In this document: piece after piece, positions 32,739-41,079 of the stretch
Layout of the letters: each line of letters opens with the position of its first letter
Numbering within the stretch: position 1 is the first letter of the stretch
Assembly (NCBI GenBank): GCA_031002005.1
Contig: CM061921.1
Span: forward strand, 142,447,283-142,511,282
Direction of reading: 5' to 3'
Origin: Vandiemenella viatica
Taxonomy: Eukaryota > Arthropoda > Insecta > Orthoptera > Morabidae
Length of the DNA stretch: 64,000 nucleotides
Made by a program: the position numbers and the translations under genes
The notes under the pieces: generated by a model
Seen by the model: only the letters and a program-made list of their open reading frames with translations
Told to the model about the DNA's origin: nothing
Databases searched by the model: none

Positions 32739-32962
32739 TTTTTTTTTTTTGACCTCAGCGGTCGTTATACTACAGTCCCACTACCTTGAGCAGTTTTACT
32801 GGTTTGGTACAAGTTTTGTTTGGGTGCGCTGTTTGTTGTTCGCTTGGGGGGATAAACCTGATTTGGCCTAACCTTGCGGTACGGCCTTAATGGAACCCCC
32901 TTATTTATGTATTTATTTATTTATTTATTTGTTTGTTCTAATTTTTACGAGTTACTATATTC

Positions 32963-35674
32963 TTATTCTATAGTACTGCGTGGTAGTTTGTATTTATGCC
33001 AGGGTTTGGGTCTTTTGGTGCCGAGTTCTTTCAGTCTATTATCGTTGTTGTTCCTGTTTTGGTCTAGTCTGGTATAAAAGTTCATGTTCTGGTGATATAT
33101 TTCTTCTTTAATTGTAGGCAGTCCCGTTAGGTCATGTAATTGTTTGGTTGGTGTAAATATTCGTGCATTTAATATCATCCTAAGGCATCTGTTTTGTAAT
33201 CGCTGTAGCATTTCAATGTTAGATTTCGCTGCAGCTCCCCAGACTTGGCATCCATACAACATAAACGGTCTTATGACCGTTTTGTAGATTCTAAGTTTAG
33301 TCTCAACCATCAGTTCTCCGCTACGCAGGACTGGAAAGAGGTTTAAAATCACTGCTAGACTTTTTTTGAATCGATCTCTTATGTGCAGATGGAATAGTAA
33401 TTTTTGATCAAGTATAATTCCTAGGTAACGGTGTTCTATTACCCATGGGATTGTTTGTGTTGCTATTTTTATTCTTGGCAAGCGATCAAAGTCTGGTCTC
33501 TTTTTTGTAAAATATACAGCCGCACATTTACCAGGGTTTATTGTTATTTTGTTATTCTGGCACCATAAGTATATTTTGTTGAGAGCCCGTTGTAGTCTTT
33601 TGATGTTTTTTTCGTGACTGTATCCTATGGTAAAGACAGTAATATCATCTGCGAATAGAGCGATGTAAACTTTTTGCGGGCACGGTATATCGTTCACGTA
33701 AATGTTAAACAGGGTCGGTGAAAGTACTGCTCCTTGTGGTATTCCTTCTCTCATCGTTTGTTTTGTTGACTGTTGACCATCTACAGTCACATAGAATTGC
33801 CTATGTTTCAGGAAGTTACCTATTAGTTTTGTATAGCACCGGGGAATATTCGTGTTTGTGTCCATCTTCACGATTAGTTTGTCCTTCCACACTTTGTCAT
33901 ATGCTTTCTCTATATCTAGAAAAGCCGCCGCTACGGATTTTCCTTTGTTGAATGCTCCCACTGTTTCCTCCACCAGGTGTAGGAGTTGTGTTACGGCAGA
34001 TGCTTTTGGTTGAAACCCATGTTGTTCTTTTCTTATTGTTTTATTTTGCCATATATTTGCTGCTATCCTCTTGTAGACAACCCTTTCCATAACCTTTGAT
34101 GTGGCGCTAAGGAGGTTAATGGGTCGGTAATTTTCAGGTTTTGTATGATCTTTCCCCACTTTTGGTATTGCCACAATCCTCGCCGTTTTCCATGACTCAG
34201 GATAGTAGCCGGTAATCATTGATGCGTTGATTATTCTCGTGAGTAGTACTATCCCTTTTATCGGTAATCGTTTTAGCTGTTCGTTTCTTATATTGTCCGG
34301 CCCTGCAGCCTTATTATTGGCCAGCTTCGTAATTATCCCTCGTACCTCCTTCGGCGTTGTCAATTCCGGGAGTGTATTCGTTGGTTCAGTTCGAATGATA
34401 TCGGCTCGGTTCTTTATTTCTTCCTCTTCTCTTTTTTCCTTTCCCTCTAAGGGCTTTTGCGGTGTCATGTAGTGTTTCTCAAACGTTTCTGCGAGTATTT
34501 CCGCCTTCGCGACAGGGGTGAACATGGCTCCGGTAGGTCCAGTTATTGCCGACTTCGCTTGTCGTTTCGTCTTCAGTGCCCGGATAAGTTTCCATGCATC
34601 TCTGTTGGTGAGTAACAAGTTGGCCATTTTGTCCTCCCACCTCTCTGTTCGATTTTCCCGTAGTCTGTCTTCTAGTTGTCTTGAAAGGCGGTGATATTCT
34701 CTCCGATCTTGAGGGTCTCGATATTTTTGCCATAATTTTCTATATCTATTCTTCAGGTATCTTAGGTCTTCCAATAACGGTGGTAAGTCGGCATTGTTTG
34801 TTTCTTCAAAACTTGTAATCGTTGAAGCCTTGCTATTGGCTGTCTGAATTGTATTCTCCAGATGTTTTACTGCTTTATCTATTTCTTCTGGGGTATTAAC
34901 TGCATGTGTTGTGTGGATTTTATTGTGTACTAGGCGGGTAAAATATTTCCAATTTATTTCTGTTATTTTCTTTATCGGTTTCTCCGATGTTATCCAGTTG
35001 CTAAGCTTGATGTTTACAGGCAGGTGGTCTGATGAAAGGTCGTTTTTCGTCTCCAGTTGGATATGTTGTGTGATATTTTTTATTACTGCTATATCCAGAA
35101 CATCTGGGTAGTGTTGGTGATTAAATGGTATATGCGTCGGCTCCGTCGGACCTATCACCTCCACATTTCTTTCTTCTGTTATTTTTAATAGTTGTTCGCC
35201 TCTACTGTTGCAGTATCTGGAGTTCCAGGACTCGTGCTTCGCGTTTAAATCACCGCCCAGGATTACCTTGTCACCCGTTGATAGGATAACATCGATGTCT
35301 TGTTCCATAAGGGTACGATTGGGTGCAAGGTAGGCTGCGATTAAAATAACCTTGCCTTCTCTTGATTGGATTTTGATTGCTGTTGCCTCTAGTTCTATGA
35401 GGGGTGCCATATGGATGATTTGGTGTGTAATAGTTTTACGTATCACTATGGCTGTCCCTCCTCCTCTGGCATGTGGGCGATCTGTACGGTATATCTCCAT
35501 TCCTTCTATCTTGAATAGGTCCCTAGATTTTAGATGTGTTTCACTTATTAGTAGGATATCGATTTGGTATCGTCTTATAAATTGTTGCAGTTCTTCTCTT
35601 TTTCCCTTTAGTCCATTCGCGTTCCATATTGTTATGTTGATATCCTGTAGCTTCTGTATATTTTTTCTCTCCAT
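32963..35674 (-). CDS. LINE ORF2: endonuclease and reverse transcriptase
   Basis: About 903 aa from the ATG at 35674-35672; the frame is open further upstream (to 35800), but this ATG overlaps the ORF1 stop and starts right before the endonuclease. The N-terminal APE-type endonuclease shows NANGLKG, the catalytic Glu in ISETHL (about residue 45), AAYLAPN, GGDLNAKH and SDHLPV. The RT region carries IPKVGKDHTKPENYRPINLLS, FLDIEKAYDKVW, IPQGAVLSPTLFNIYVNDI and the catalytic FADD (33644-33655, residues 674-677), then a C-terminal region ending WHKYKLPRSTIE. All key residues are present. The enzyme would nick DNA and prime cDNA synthesis there. Family placement (Jockey) is from motif style. Confidence 0.95.
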   Translation of the reverse strand: MERKNIQKLQDINITIWNANGLKGKREELQQFIRRYQIDILLISETHLKSRDLFKIEGMEIYRTDRPHARGGGTAIVIRKTITHQIIHMAPLIELEATAIKIQSREGKVILIAAYLAPNRTLMEQDIDVILSTGDKVILGGDLNAKHESWNSRYCNSRGEQLLKITEERNVEVIGPTEPTHIPFNHQHYPDVLDIAVIKNITQHIQLETKNDLSSDHLPVNIKLSNWITSEKPIKKITEINWKYFTRLVHNKIHTTHAVNTPEEIDKAVKHLENTIQTANSKASTITSFEETNNADLPPLLEDLRYLKNRYRKLWQKYRDPQDRREYHRLSRQLEDRLRENRTERWEDKMANLLLTNRDAWKLIRALKTKRQAKSAITGPTGAMFTPVAKAEILAETFEKHYMTPQKPLEGKEKREEEEIKNRADIIRTEPTNTLPELTTPKEVRGIITKLANNKAAGPDNIRNEQLKRLPIKGIVLLTRIINASMITGYYPESWKTARIVAIPKVGKDHTKPENYRPINLLSATSKVMERVVYKRIAANIWQNKTIRKEQHGFQPKASAVTQLLHLVEETVGAFNKGKSVAAAFLDIEKAYDKVWKDKLIVKMDTNTNIPRCYTKLIGNFLKHRQFYVTVDGQQSTKQTMREGIPQGAVLSPTLFNIYVNDIPCPQKVYIALFADDITVFTIGYSHEKNIKRLQRALNKIYLWCQNNKITINPGKCAAVYFTKKRPDFDRLPRIKIATQTIPWVIEHRYLGIILDQKLLFHLHIRDRFKKSLAVILNLFPVLRSGELMVETKLRIYKTVIRPFMLYGCQVWGAAAKSNIEMLQRLQNRCLRMILNARIFTPTKQLHDLTGLPTIKEEIYHQNMNFYTRLDQNRNNNDNRLKELGTKRPKPWHKYKLPRSTIE

Positions 35675-35676
35675 TA
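35672..35676 (-). promoter_or_regulatory. TAATG stop/start overlap between ORF1 and ORF2
   Basis: On the minus strand TAA (35676-35674) ends ORF1 and ATG (35674-35672) begins ORF2, sharing one A. In the silkworm LINE SART1 a UAAUG arrangement is known to support termination-reinitiation of ORF2; the same mechanism is inferred here. Confidence 0.7.
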
Positions 35677-36915
35677 TTCCAGTAGGGCTATTACACCTTC
35701 GGCCAGGGCCATTACCTTGTTGAAGGGGCCTCTGGCTTCTTTCAAATTTATAATTAGTCTTTTCAATTTTTCCATCATGTTTCTCAGTGCGTTCATGCAA
35801 TCATTTGATGCTGCGTCGTCTTCTGTTTGATTGCCACTTCCCCTTTCTTCATTTCTTCTTCTTTGTTTTTCGTCTCTACCTCCTGTCACATCTGCGTAGG
35901 ATCTTCTATTCCGGTGTTCTCTTTGGGTTGTCTTTTTGGTATCTAGTGGTATATTTGTTTTACTAGTATCTTTTTCTGGGTCGTTCATCTCTTTCCAGTT
36001 TTTAATATTGTCTTTTGCATTTTGGTTGGGTCTCGGTGGTCTTATTGCTGCCTGGTACACCGGGCATCCCCTCCATGAAGCTGCGTGCGCACCCTGGCAG
36101 TTGGCGCATTTGGCTGGTGATTTTTCTGGCAACTTGCATTCCTTTGTGGAATGGTATTCAGCACATTTTACACATCTTTGTGGGAGTGTACAGTAATTGG
36201 CAGTATGCCCTATTCTTTGGCACCTCATACATTGTGGTGGACCTAGGGAACTTCTGTATCGTTCCACCTGTATCCTGGTATATAAAATTGCTCGCTCGTT
36301 GTAGATACGTTCTGAGTCAGCCGGTGTATTGAGTGTAACTTGGTAGACCGCCAGTGGGATCAGTGTCTTGGTGGACGTATCTTTTTTCTTAAATTGGTGC
36401 ACACTTTGCACTCCATAGCCTTTTTGTTTTAACTCAGCTTCTATCTCTTCTGTTTTTACTGTTGGTGGTAATCCTTTTATTACTACCTTTAGTGGCCTGT
36501 CTTTTGGTAATTGATACGTATAGAAGGGTATTCCATTTTCTTTAAAAAATTTGTTAATGAACTCGTAGTCCTGTATATTTTCCACATGGTACTTCAACGT
36601 GTCACCTCTGTATACAACCTTTAGGTTCCCTTGCAACTTCTCTTTAATTATTTGGTTCATTTGAATGAATTCTTTAACCACTCCGATAACAATAGGTGGA
36701 AAGGTTTCCTTCTTTTGCTCTGGCTGAGTACTTGAGTTTTGTGCATTTGATGTCTCCTCTTCTTTCTTATTGTCCTGGTTTCCCAATGCCTCCAATGGTG
36801 TAAATCGGTTTTGTGTCGGAATTTCCGTGTTACTTCTTGCTTGCTTCGTTTTGCCACTCTGTCTGCCGCCGCGTTTCCTTTTTCCTTTCACTTCTGTGAA
36901 TCGGGCAAAATCCAT
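35674..36915 (-). CDS. LINE ORF1: gag-like RNA-binding protein
   Basis: 413 aa. A basic N-terminus (GKRKRGGRQSGKTKQ) is followed by an acidic/glutamine-rich linker, a fold at about 90-215 typical of Jockey/gag-like proteins (PLKVVIKGLPPTVKTEEIEAELKQKGYGVQSVHQF, the PRE_C2HC-associated region), then three zinc knuckles: CMRCQRIGHTANYC (229-242), CVKCAEYHSTKEC (248-260) and CANCQGAHAASWRGC (270-284). The C-terminal quarter is charged and ends in leucine-rich helices. It would coat the LINE RNA. The stop codon overlaps the ORF2 start as TAATG. The frame is intact. Confidence 0.95.
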   Translation of the reverse strand: MDFARFTEVKGKRKRGGRQSGKTKQARSNTEIPTQNRFTPLEALGNQDNKKEEETSNAQNSSTQPEQKKETFPPIVIGVVKEFIQMNQIIKEKLQGNLKVVYRGDTLKYHVENIQDYEFINKFFKENGIPFYTYQLPKDRPLKVVIKGLPPTVKTEEIEAELKQKGYGVQSVHQFKKKDTSTKTLIPLAVYQVTLNTPADSERIYNERAILYTRIQVERYRSSLGPPQCMRCQRIGHTANYCTLPQRCVKCAEYHSTKECKLPEKSPAKCANCQGAHAASWRGCPVYQAAIRPPRPNQNAKDNIKNWKEMNDPEKDTSKTNIPLDTKKTTQREHRNRRSYADVTGGRDEKQRRRNEERGSGNQTEDDAASNDCMNALRNMMEKLKRLIINLKEARGPFNKVMALAEGVIALLE

Positions 36916-36917
36916 GT

Positions 36918-37409
36918 AAACTGTCCTTCTGCCAATTTCTTTATATAGGCTCTATCGAAATTTCTGGAATTCTTCAAAAGCGTCCACCAGATATTTCTCG
37001 AACATTAAAAATTACTCAAACAATTAAACATATTAAAAACAATCAGAAATAATACATAATCACTTAACATCATTACAGAACGGTCTGAAATGGAAATTAA
37101 ACATACTTAAATACAAAATTATTTACAGAAATCATTTTAAACTGTAGAAAAGTGTCCTGTAAACATCGTAACTTGCATTAATATTTGGAATTACACACAT
37201 TTAAGCAATTCTCTTGCACAATTCGATTCTTAAACATATTAATTGGCGTTTAAATAATTTCCTTTCATAAAATAAAGTCTATATACACTGATTTACAAGA
37301 CACTGCAAAACAAAAATACCAGATCCTATTCAAACAAACTTTAGCTCACTACAGATACTTCATTAAATACAATTCTATTTAAAGTTCAGGTATGAGGGCT
37401 GTTACAACG
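36918..37409 (-). repeat. LTR, right copy, inner part (after the LINE)
   Basis: Continues the LTR from the duplicated target AAACTGTCC and ends GAGGGCTGTTACA at 37409, directly joined to the second half of the split SINE. Confidence 0.88.
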
Positions 37410-37457
37410 TGTTCTCCTGAATGCGAGGCCAGAGGATTGACCGCTCACTCACCATGC
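37410..37457 (-). mobile_element. SINE family A, 5' part of the split copy
   Basis: ACGTGTTCTCCTGAATGCGAGG...GACCGCTCACTCACCATG is the reverse complement of the tRNA-like head of the SINE at 27732. With 30519-30658 it makes one complete SINE. Confidence 0.85.
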
Positions 37458-37775
37458 TTGGCTGATACTGTTAAATTTTATTGTTCCTTTTCATTATTGC
37501 TAAATAAAAACAGTAATAGGTAGCATTTTATTTTTCCACATTGTATTTCTCAAAACCTGGTTTTGGTACTATGTTACTGTTTTATTTCATTCTCATAAAT
37601 AAATATAAAAAACTGTGTTTATTATTATTGTAAAGGTGTAATTTATATCAACAATACAATGTATAAAACAAAATAACACTTCAGAATTTGCATGTTATAT
37701 ATACTGTGAGTCAGTGTTCTAAGATATGTAATTATTTTTAGGCCTTTGGCGTTGCTTTCGGCCAAAAAAGTACCT
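37458..37775. other. Unassigned AT-rich spacer
   Basis: No motif recognised. Confidence 0.4.
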
Positions 37776-37967
37776 TCAGTTGGACACTAGTTTTAGGATT
37801 TCGCTGAATACCCAAAATGATGTAAGATCCTTTCTTCCATCCTTCCAGTTTTCTTCAAAATTTATATGAACATCTAGCAACACACTTTTATATCTAGAGA
37901 GCTTTATAATCCACTGAATGAGACATAAACACTGAATGACTGAGATCAGCTGACTTTGACTTATCAT
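37776..37967 (-). pseudogene. Conserved tail peptide of the LTR family
   Basis: SRYKSVLLDVHINFEENWKDGRKDLTSFWVFSEILKLVSN matches VYRNVVLDAYSKVEENWKVRKKWFTWFWVSREILETTYRS in the element at 31936-32118. Function unknown. Confidence 0.6.
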
Positions 37968-39278
37968 GAGAACAGCTGACAGATAACATGGTCTTCATCT
38001 GCTACATAATTATCTTTTTCTTCAGTTATTACTACACTATTACCATCTAACTCAAACGGAGAAATATACATCAATTCAGCTAGGTAAAAATTAAGGATAT
38101 TTTCTCAAGTAAGAAACCAGAACAGGGGCCTTCTTACTCCCGCCATTTCTTCTATATGATCACCTACATCAAACAGAGAACTGAATATCCTGTCTGCTAG
38201 GTCAAGTTCAGGACATTTTCTCAACTTAGGAATTGGTACATAGGTCATTTTATTCTCACTTGCTTCAGTGGACACACATCTTACCTCACAACTCTCCCCC
38301 TCATCTAAATCTTCTATTGACACCCAATATCACACTCGTCTTCATGATGCTCAAGAAATTCATTGATTTTAGCTCTTCTACATACCTTCTGCCCTTCTAT
38401 TCAAGCAAACATAGTCCCAACCATATCATGTAGCCTGCCAGTTTCTGCTATCCATACTGTAGTCAGATCTACAAACACTGTATTTTTTTTGGTCATCAAA
38501 CTATGACTATTTCATAAATTTTCTATTATTCTCATCTACTGAAAGGGGTGAGATGCTACTCCAGTTGTCCCTATTCTGCTTTATTCTATCATCGACCCTC
38601 GCATTATCGACAACATTAATTACATCCCTCGTTACTATACCCCTATCATGAAATTCTTTTGCTGCCTCCTTCGCTACATTATCTACCACAACAGGATTAT
38701 TTTCTATGACAAAATCAGTTGATACAATTACACTGTCCTTATTACTACTATTAGAGTATACTGCTTTTTCAGGGAAATTTACACCTGACTTACTACTATC
38801 CAAATTTATATTAAAATTTTGTCCCAAGATCATTGTCTCATCAATTCTTCAAAAAAATTGCATTTATTTTAGGTTAGTTGGTACCTGGACCCACATTCGT
38901 TCCCACCACTGTGGGGTCCAACTCTATGGTGGTATTTAGTTTGGCTGCTCCCCATGCTGTATTTCCCTTCCAGGCTATTGATTTTGTTCTCTTGCCTCAC
39001 CAGTAACGACTCGCCTTCCATAACCATTGTGAACTTTGAACTTTTCATCTGGACCTACCATTTCTTGACCTATGACCTCTCTTCAGAAGACATCTGCTGT
39101 TCCTCCTATGGTTATGACTGCTATTGACCAGTGTAAGACTCCTATGCATCTAAGCATCGTAATAATTCCAAAACTGTATCCACATTAATCACCTCCATAG
39201 TAGCTATTAATTTTTTAGTTTGGGGAAGTAGCTTAGCTTCTATCAAATCTAAGAATTCTTCTTTCCTTTATGGATGGT

Positions 39279-40012
39279 CTAAATCTTGTACATGCACTGA
39301 ATCCAACATTTACCAAGAAAATCAAGCTGTGACTTGCTACCAGGTCCATAGGGTCCAGCAGTCATCAATTCTCTCTCCTCCTGAATTTGCCTGCTCTTTG
39401 ACCAGAAATGTTGAAGAAAATTTTCTTTGAACAACTTACAATCATTTAGCTTCCAAATCCGTCTCTCTCCCCATGTTCTGGCATTGTATACAAATGCAAT
39501 CTTTCTATTGTCTAGTAGGTAATACATTAAAATACTCTGACCTCTCAAAGTTACCAATAAATACTACAGGGTGCAGTTTCTATAAATTCATCCTTTGTAT
39601 CAACACTTTCCACATGATTATCAGTTAAGGGGACAATGCTTTGACTTACTTGAACTTGGAGCCCAGCCACTCTTTTCTCAATTCGATTTATGCTACATTC
39701 CAATCCATTTGCAAGTTGTTCTTGGTGCTGCACCATTCCGGACATGTCCTGTCTCAGCTTATCGATCCTTTGATCACCTTTAATATCACTAGCTATGAAT
39801 AAACTCACATACTCATCCAGCATCTTATTACAATTTTCCTTGACTTCGTTCATATCCTTACCAATCAAATTAACATATTCAGTCTTGTTCTGTTCACAAA
39901 CTTGGTTTACCATTAGATTATTACCCATACATTTCCTTTTGCTCTGATCTATTTTCTGTAATGCTTCCAGGTAGTTTTCACTACACTGTCCCATTACTTC
40001 CCCTAATCCCAA
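39279..40012 (-). pseudogene. gag-like protein of the LTR-type element
   Basis: The part 39551-40012 (153 codons) is a helical, coiled-coil-like segment (LEALQKIDQSKRKCMGNN...QRIDKLRQDMSGMVQHQEQLANGLECSINRIEKRVAGLQVQV). It joins, with a frame change near 39555, to DNRKIAFVYNARTWGERRIWKLNDCKLFKENFLQHFWSKSRQIQEERELM (39279-39557), which parallels the capsid text in gypsy 1 gag (ARIWGERQ...F...FQNNFWSEERQ). So this is a gypsy-type capsid. No zinc knuckle was recognised downstream. Confidence 0.7.
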
Positions 40013-40798
40013 GTTTAACTGGTTAATATCCTCTTTGATTAGAGAGCTAGAACCCTGAAGTTGTTTATTGATTTTCTCATCAAAACAGTTTAGCTAATTC
40101 ATAGAATTTTGTATCATTGTTTTGTTTCAGTTCAAAAAACTTGTCATTAATGGTAAAGAACTGAACTCTGAAAATCTCTTATCAATTTCAGGAAATTCAC
40201 TGTCAAGATTTGTTCATTTTTGAATTTACTATTTATTTCAGAAAATTTGCTATCTTTATCTTGCTTCAACTTATTTCTAAATTCAGTAAATTTACTATCT
40301 CATTTTGCATTAAAATTAGCTACAGAGGATTCTAGAAATACCTGCAAATTTTGACAGTCAGCCAGCCATATTCAACCAGCTACGAAATTAATTTGGCAAT
40401 ACCACAAAACATAGAGATATATTTTTTCAAGTGAATATACAACAACATATATCTAAATACTCAGTACTTACTGCTTGCCATTCAATGGATCCTGACGCAT
40501 TTAAACATTTTATCTTCACACATTTATCACTTTTTCTTTCTTTGTGTGGCACAGCTTTTCAAAACACTACTCTAACTTCCTGGGTTGATCGTCGAAATAC
40601 GCCATCTTGATGCCGACGAAAACTTGTATCGTGGGCTGAAAGATTTTGCCACTTGCCATTGGGACACCACAGTTGATTGCAGTTTATTTCATCACTCTCA
40701 ATTAGCCATGTTCTAAGCAATTCCCCTCCTCCAGGTTTTCCAAACTGTGCCATAGCTCTTAACTCCTTCTATGCCGATAGGTTCGTCGCTGCTGCCAC

Positions 40799-41002
40799 AT
40801 GTCTGATATTGGCTCTGGCATGGGTTTGGTACCTGTAGATGCTATTGATAGATGGGATTATACTAGGCATGGCCTACACCTCAATAGTAGAGGGAAGGGG
40901 GTTCTTTCAGATCTCATAGCAAAACAATTAATTGGGGCCACAAATTCACATGAAAAGATAACTGTTGTTAATGGTGTTAGAGCAGCTCCTTTTTTAGATT
41001 AG
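40799..41002 (+). pseudogene. LINE ORF1 C-terminus, SGNH-esterase-like
   Basis: MSDIGSGMGLVPVDAIDRWDYTRHGLHLNSRGKGVLSDLIAKQLI: the DYTRHGLHLN block resembles the last catalytic block (D..H) of SGNH/PC-esterase domains known from ORF1 of CR1-group LINEs. The rest of ORF1 is missing upstream, so the copy is 5'-truncated. Ends at a stop at 41002. Confidence 0.65.
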
Positions 41003-41079
41003 GATCATGTATTAGGCAGAGAGTTTTAAAAGAAGTTAGTTTAAAGAATAATGAGTTTTCAGATACCAAAATTAAAAAT

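Larger units (their letters stand above)
32739..36917 (-). mobile_element. Jockey-clade LINE with both ORFs open
   Basis: The target duplication AAACTGTCC lies at 32730-32738 and 36918-36926. On the minus strand the element starts two bases before the ORF1 ATG (no 5' UTR left), holds ORF1 and ORF2, a 3' UTR of about 220 bases and an A tail (T run 32739-32750). Both proteins are uninterrupted. It interrupts an LTR and is the youngest large insertion in the window. Confidence 0.95.
30659..37409 (-). mobile_element. LTR retrotransposon lacking pol, inserted in a SINE
   Basis: Two LTRs, 30659-31342 and 32540-37409 (the second split by a LINE), start ATTAGGGTC and end GTTACA on the plus strand, that is TGTAAC...CCTAAT on the minus strand. 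The flanks ACGC and ACGT fit a 4-bp target duplication in SINE box B. The internal region is only about 1.2 kb and shows no gag/pol, so the element needs enzymes from elsewhere. Confidence 0.85.
37776..40753 (-). mobile_element. gag-bearing LTR-type element, pol not seen
   Basis: Minus strand, right to left: an N-terminal open segment at 40559-40753 (MAQFGKPGGGELLRTWLIES...SAHDTSFRRHQDGVFRR), a long coiled-coil/gag region (39279-40100), a poorly conserved middle, and the tail peptide (37776-37967) shared with the element at 30659-37409. No RT, integrase or protease motif is visible in about 3 kb. A matching LTR end (GGGCTGTTACA) lies at 46182, beyond a LINE insertion. Confidence 0.6.

Noticed and set aside
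35352..35723. Plus-strand ORFs over 32963-36915
   Set aside because: Shadows of the Jockey LINE ORFs on the minus strand; no motifs of their own.
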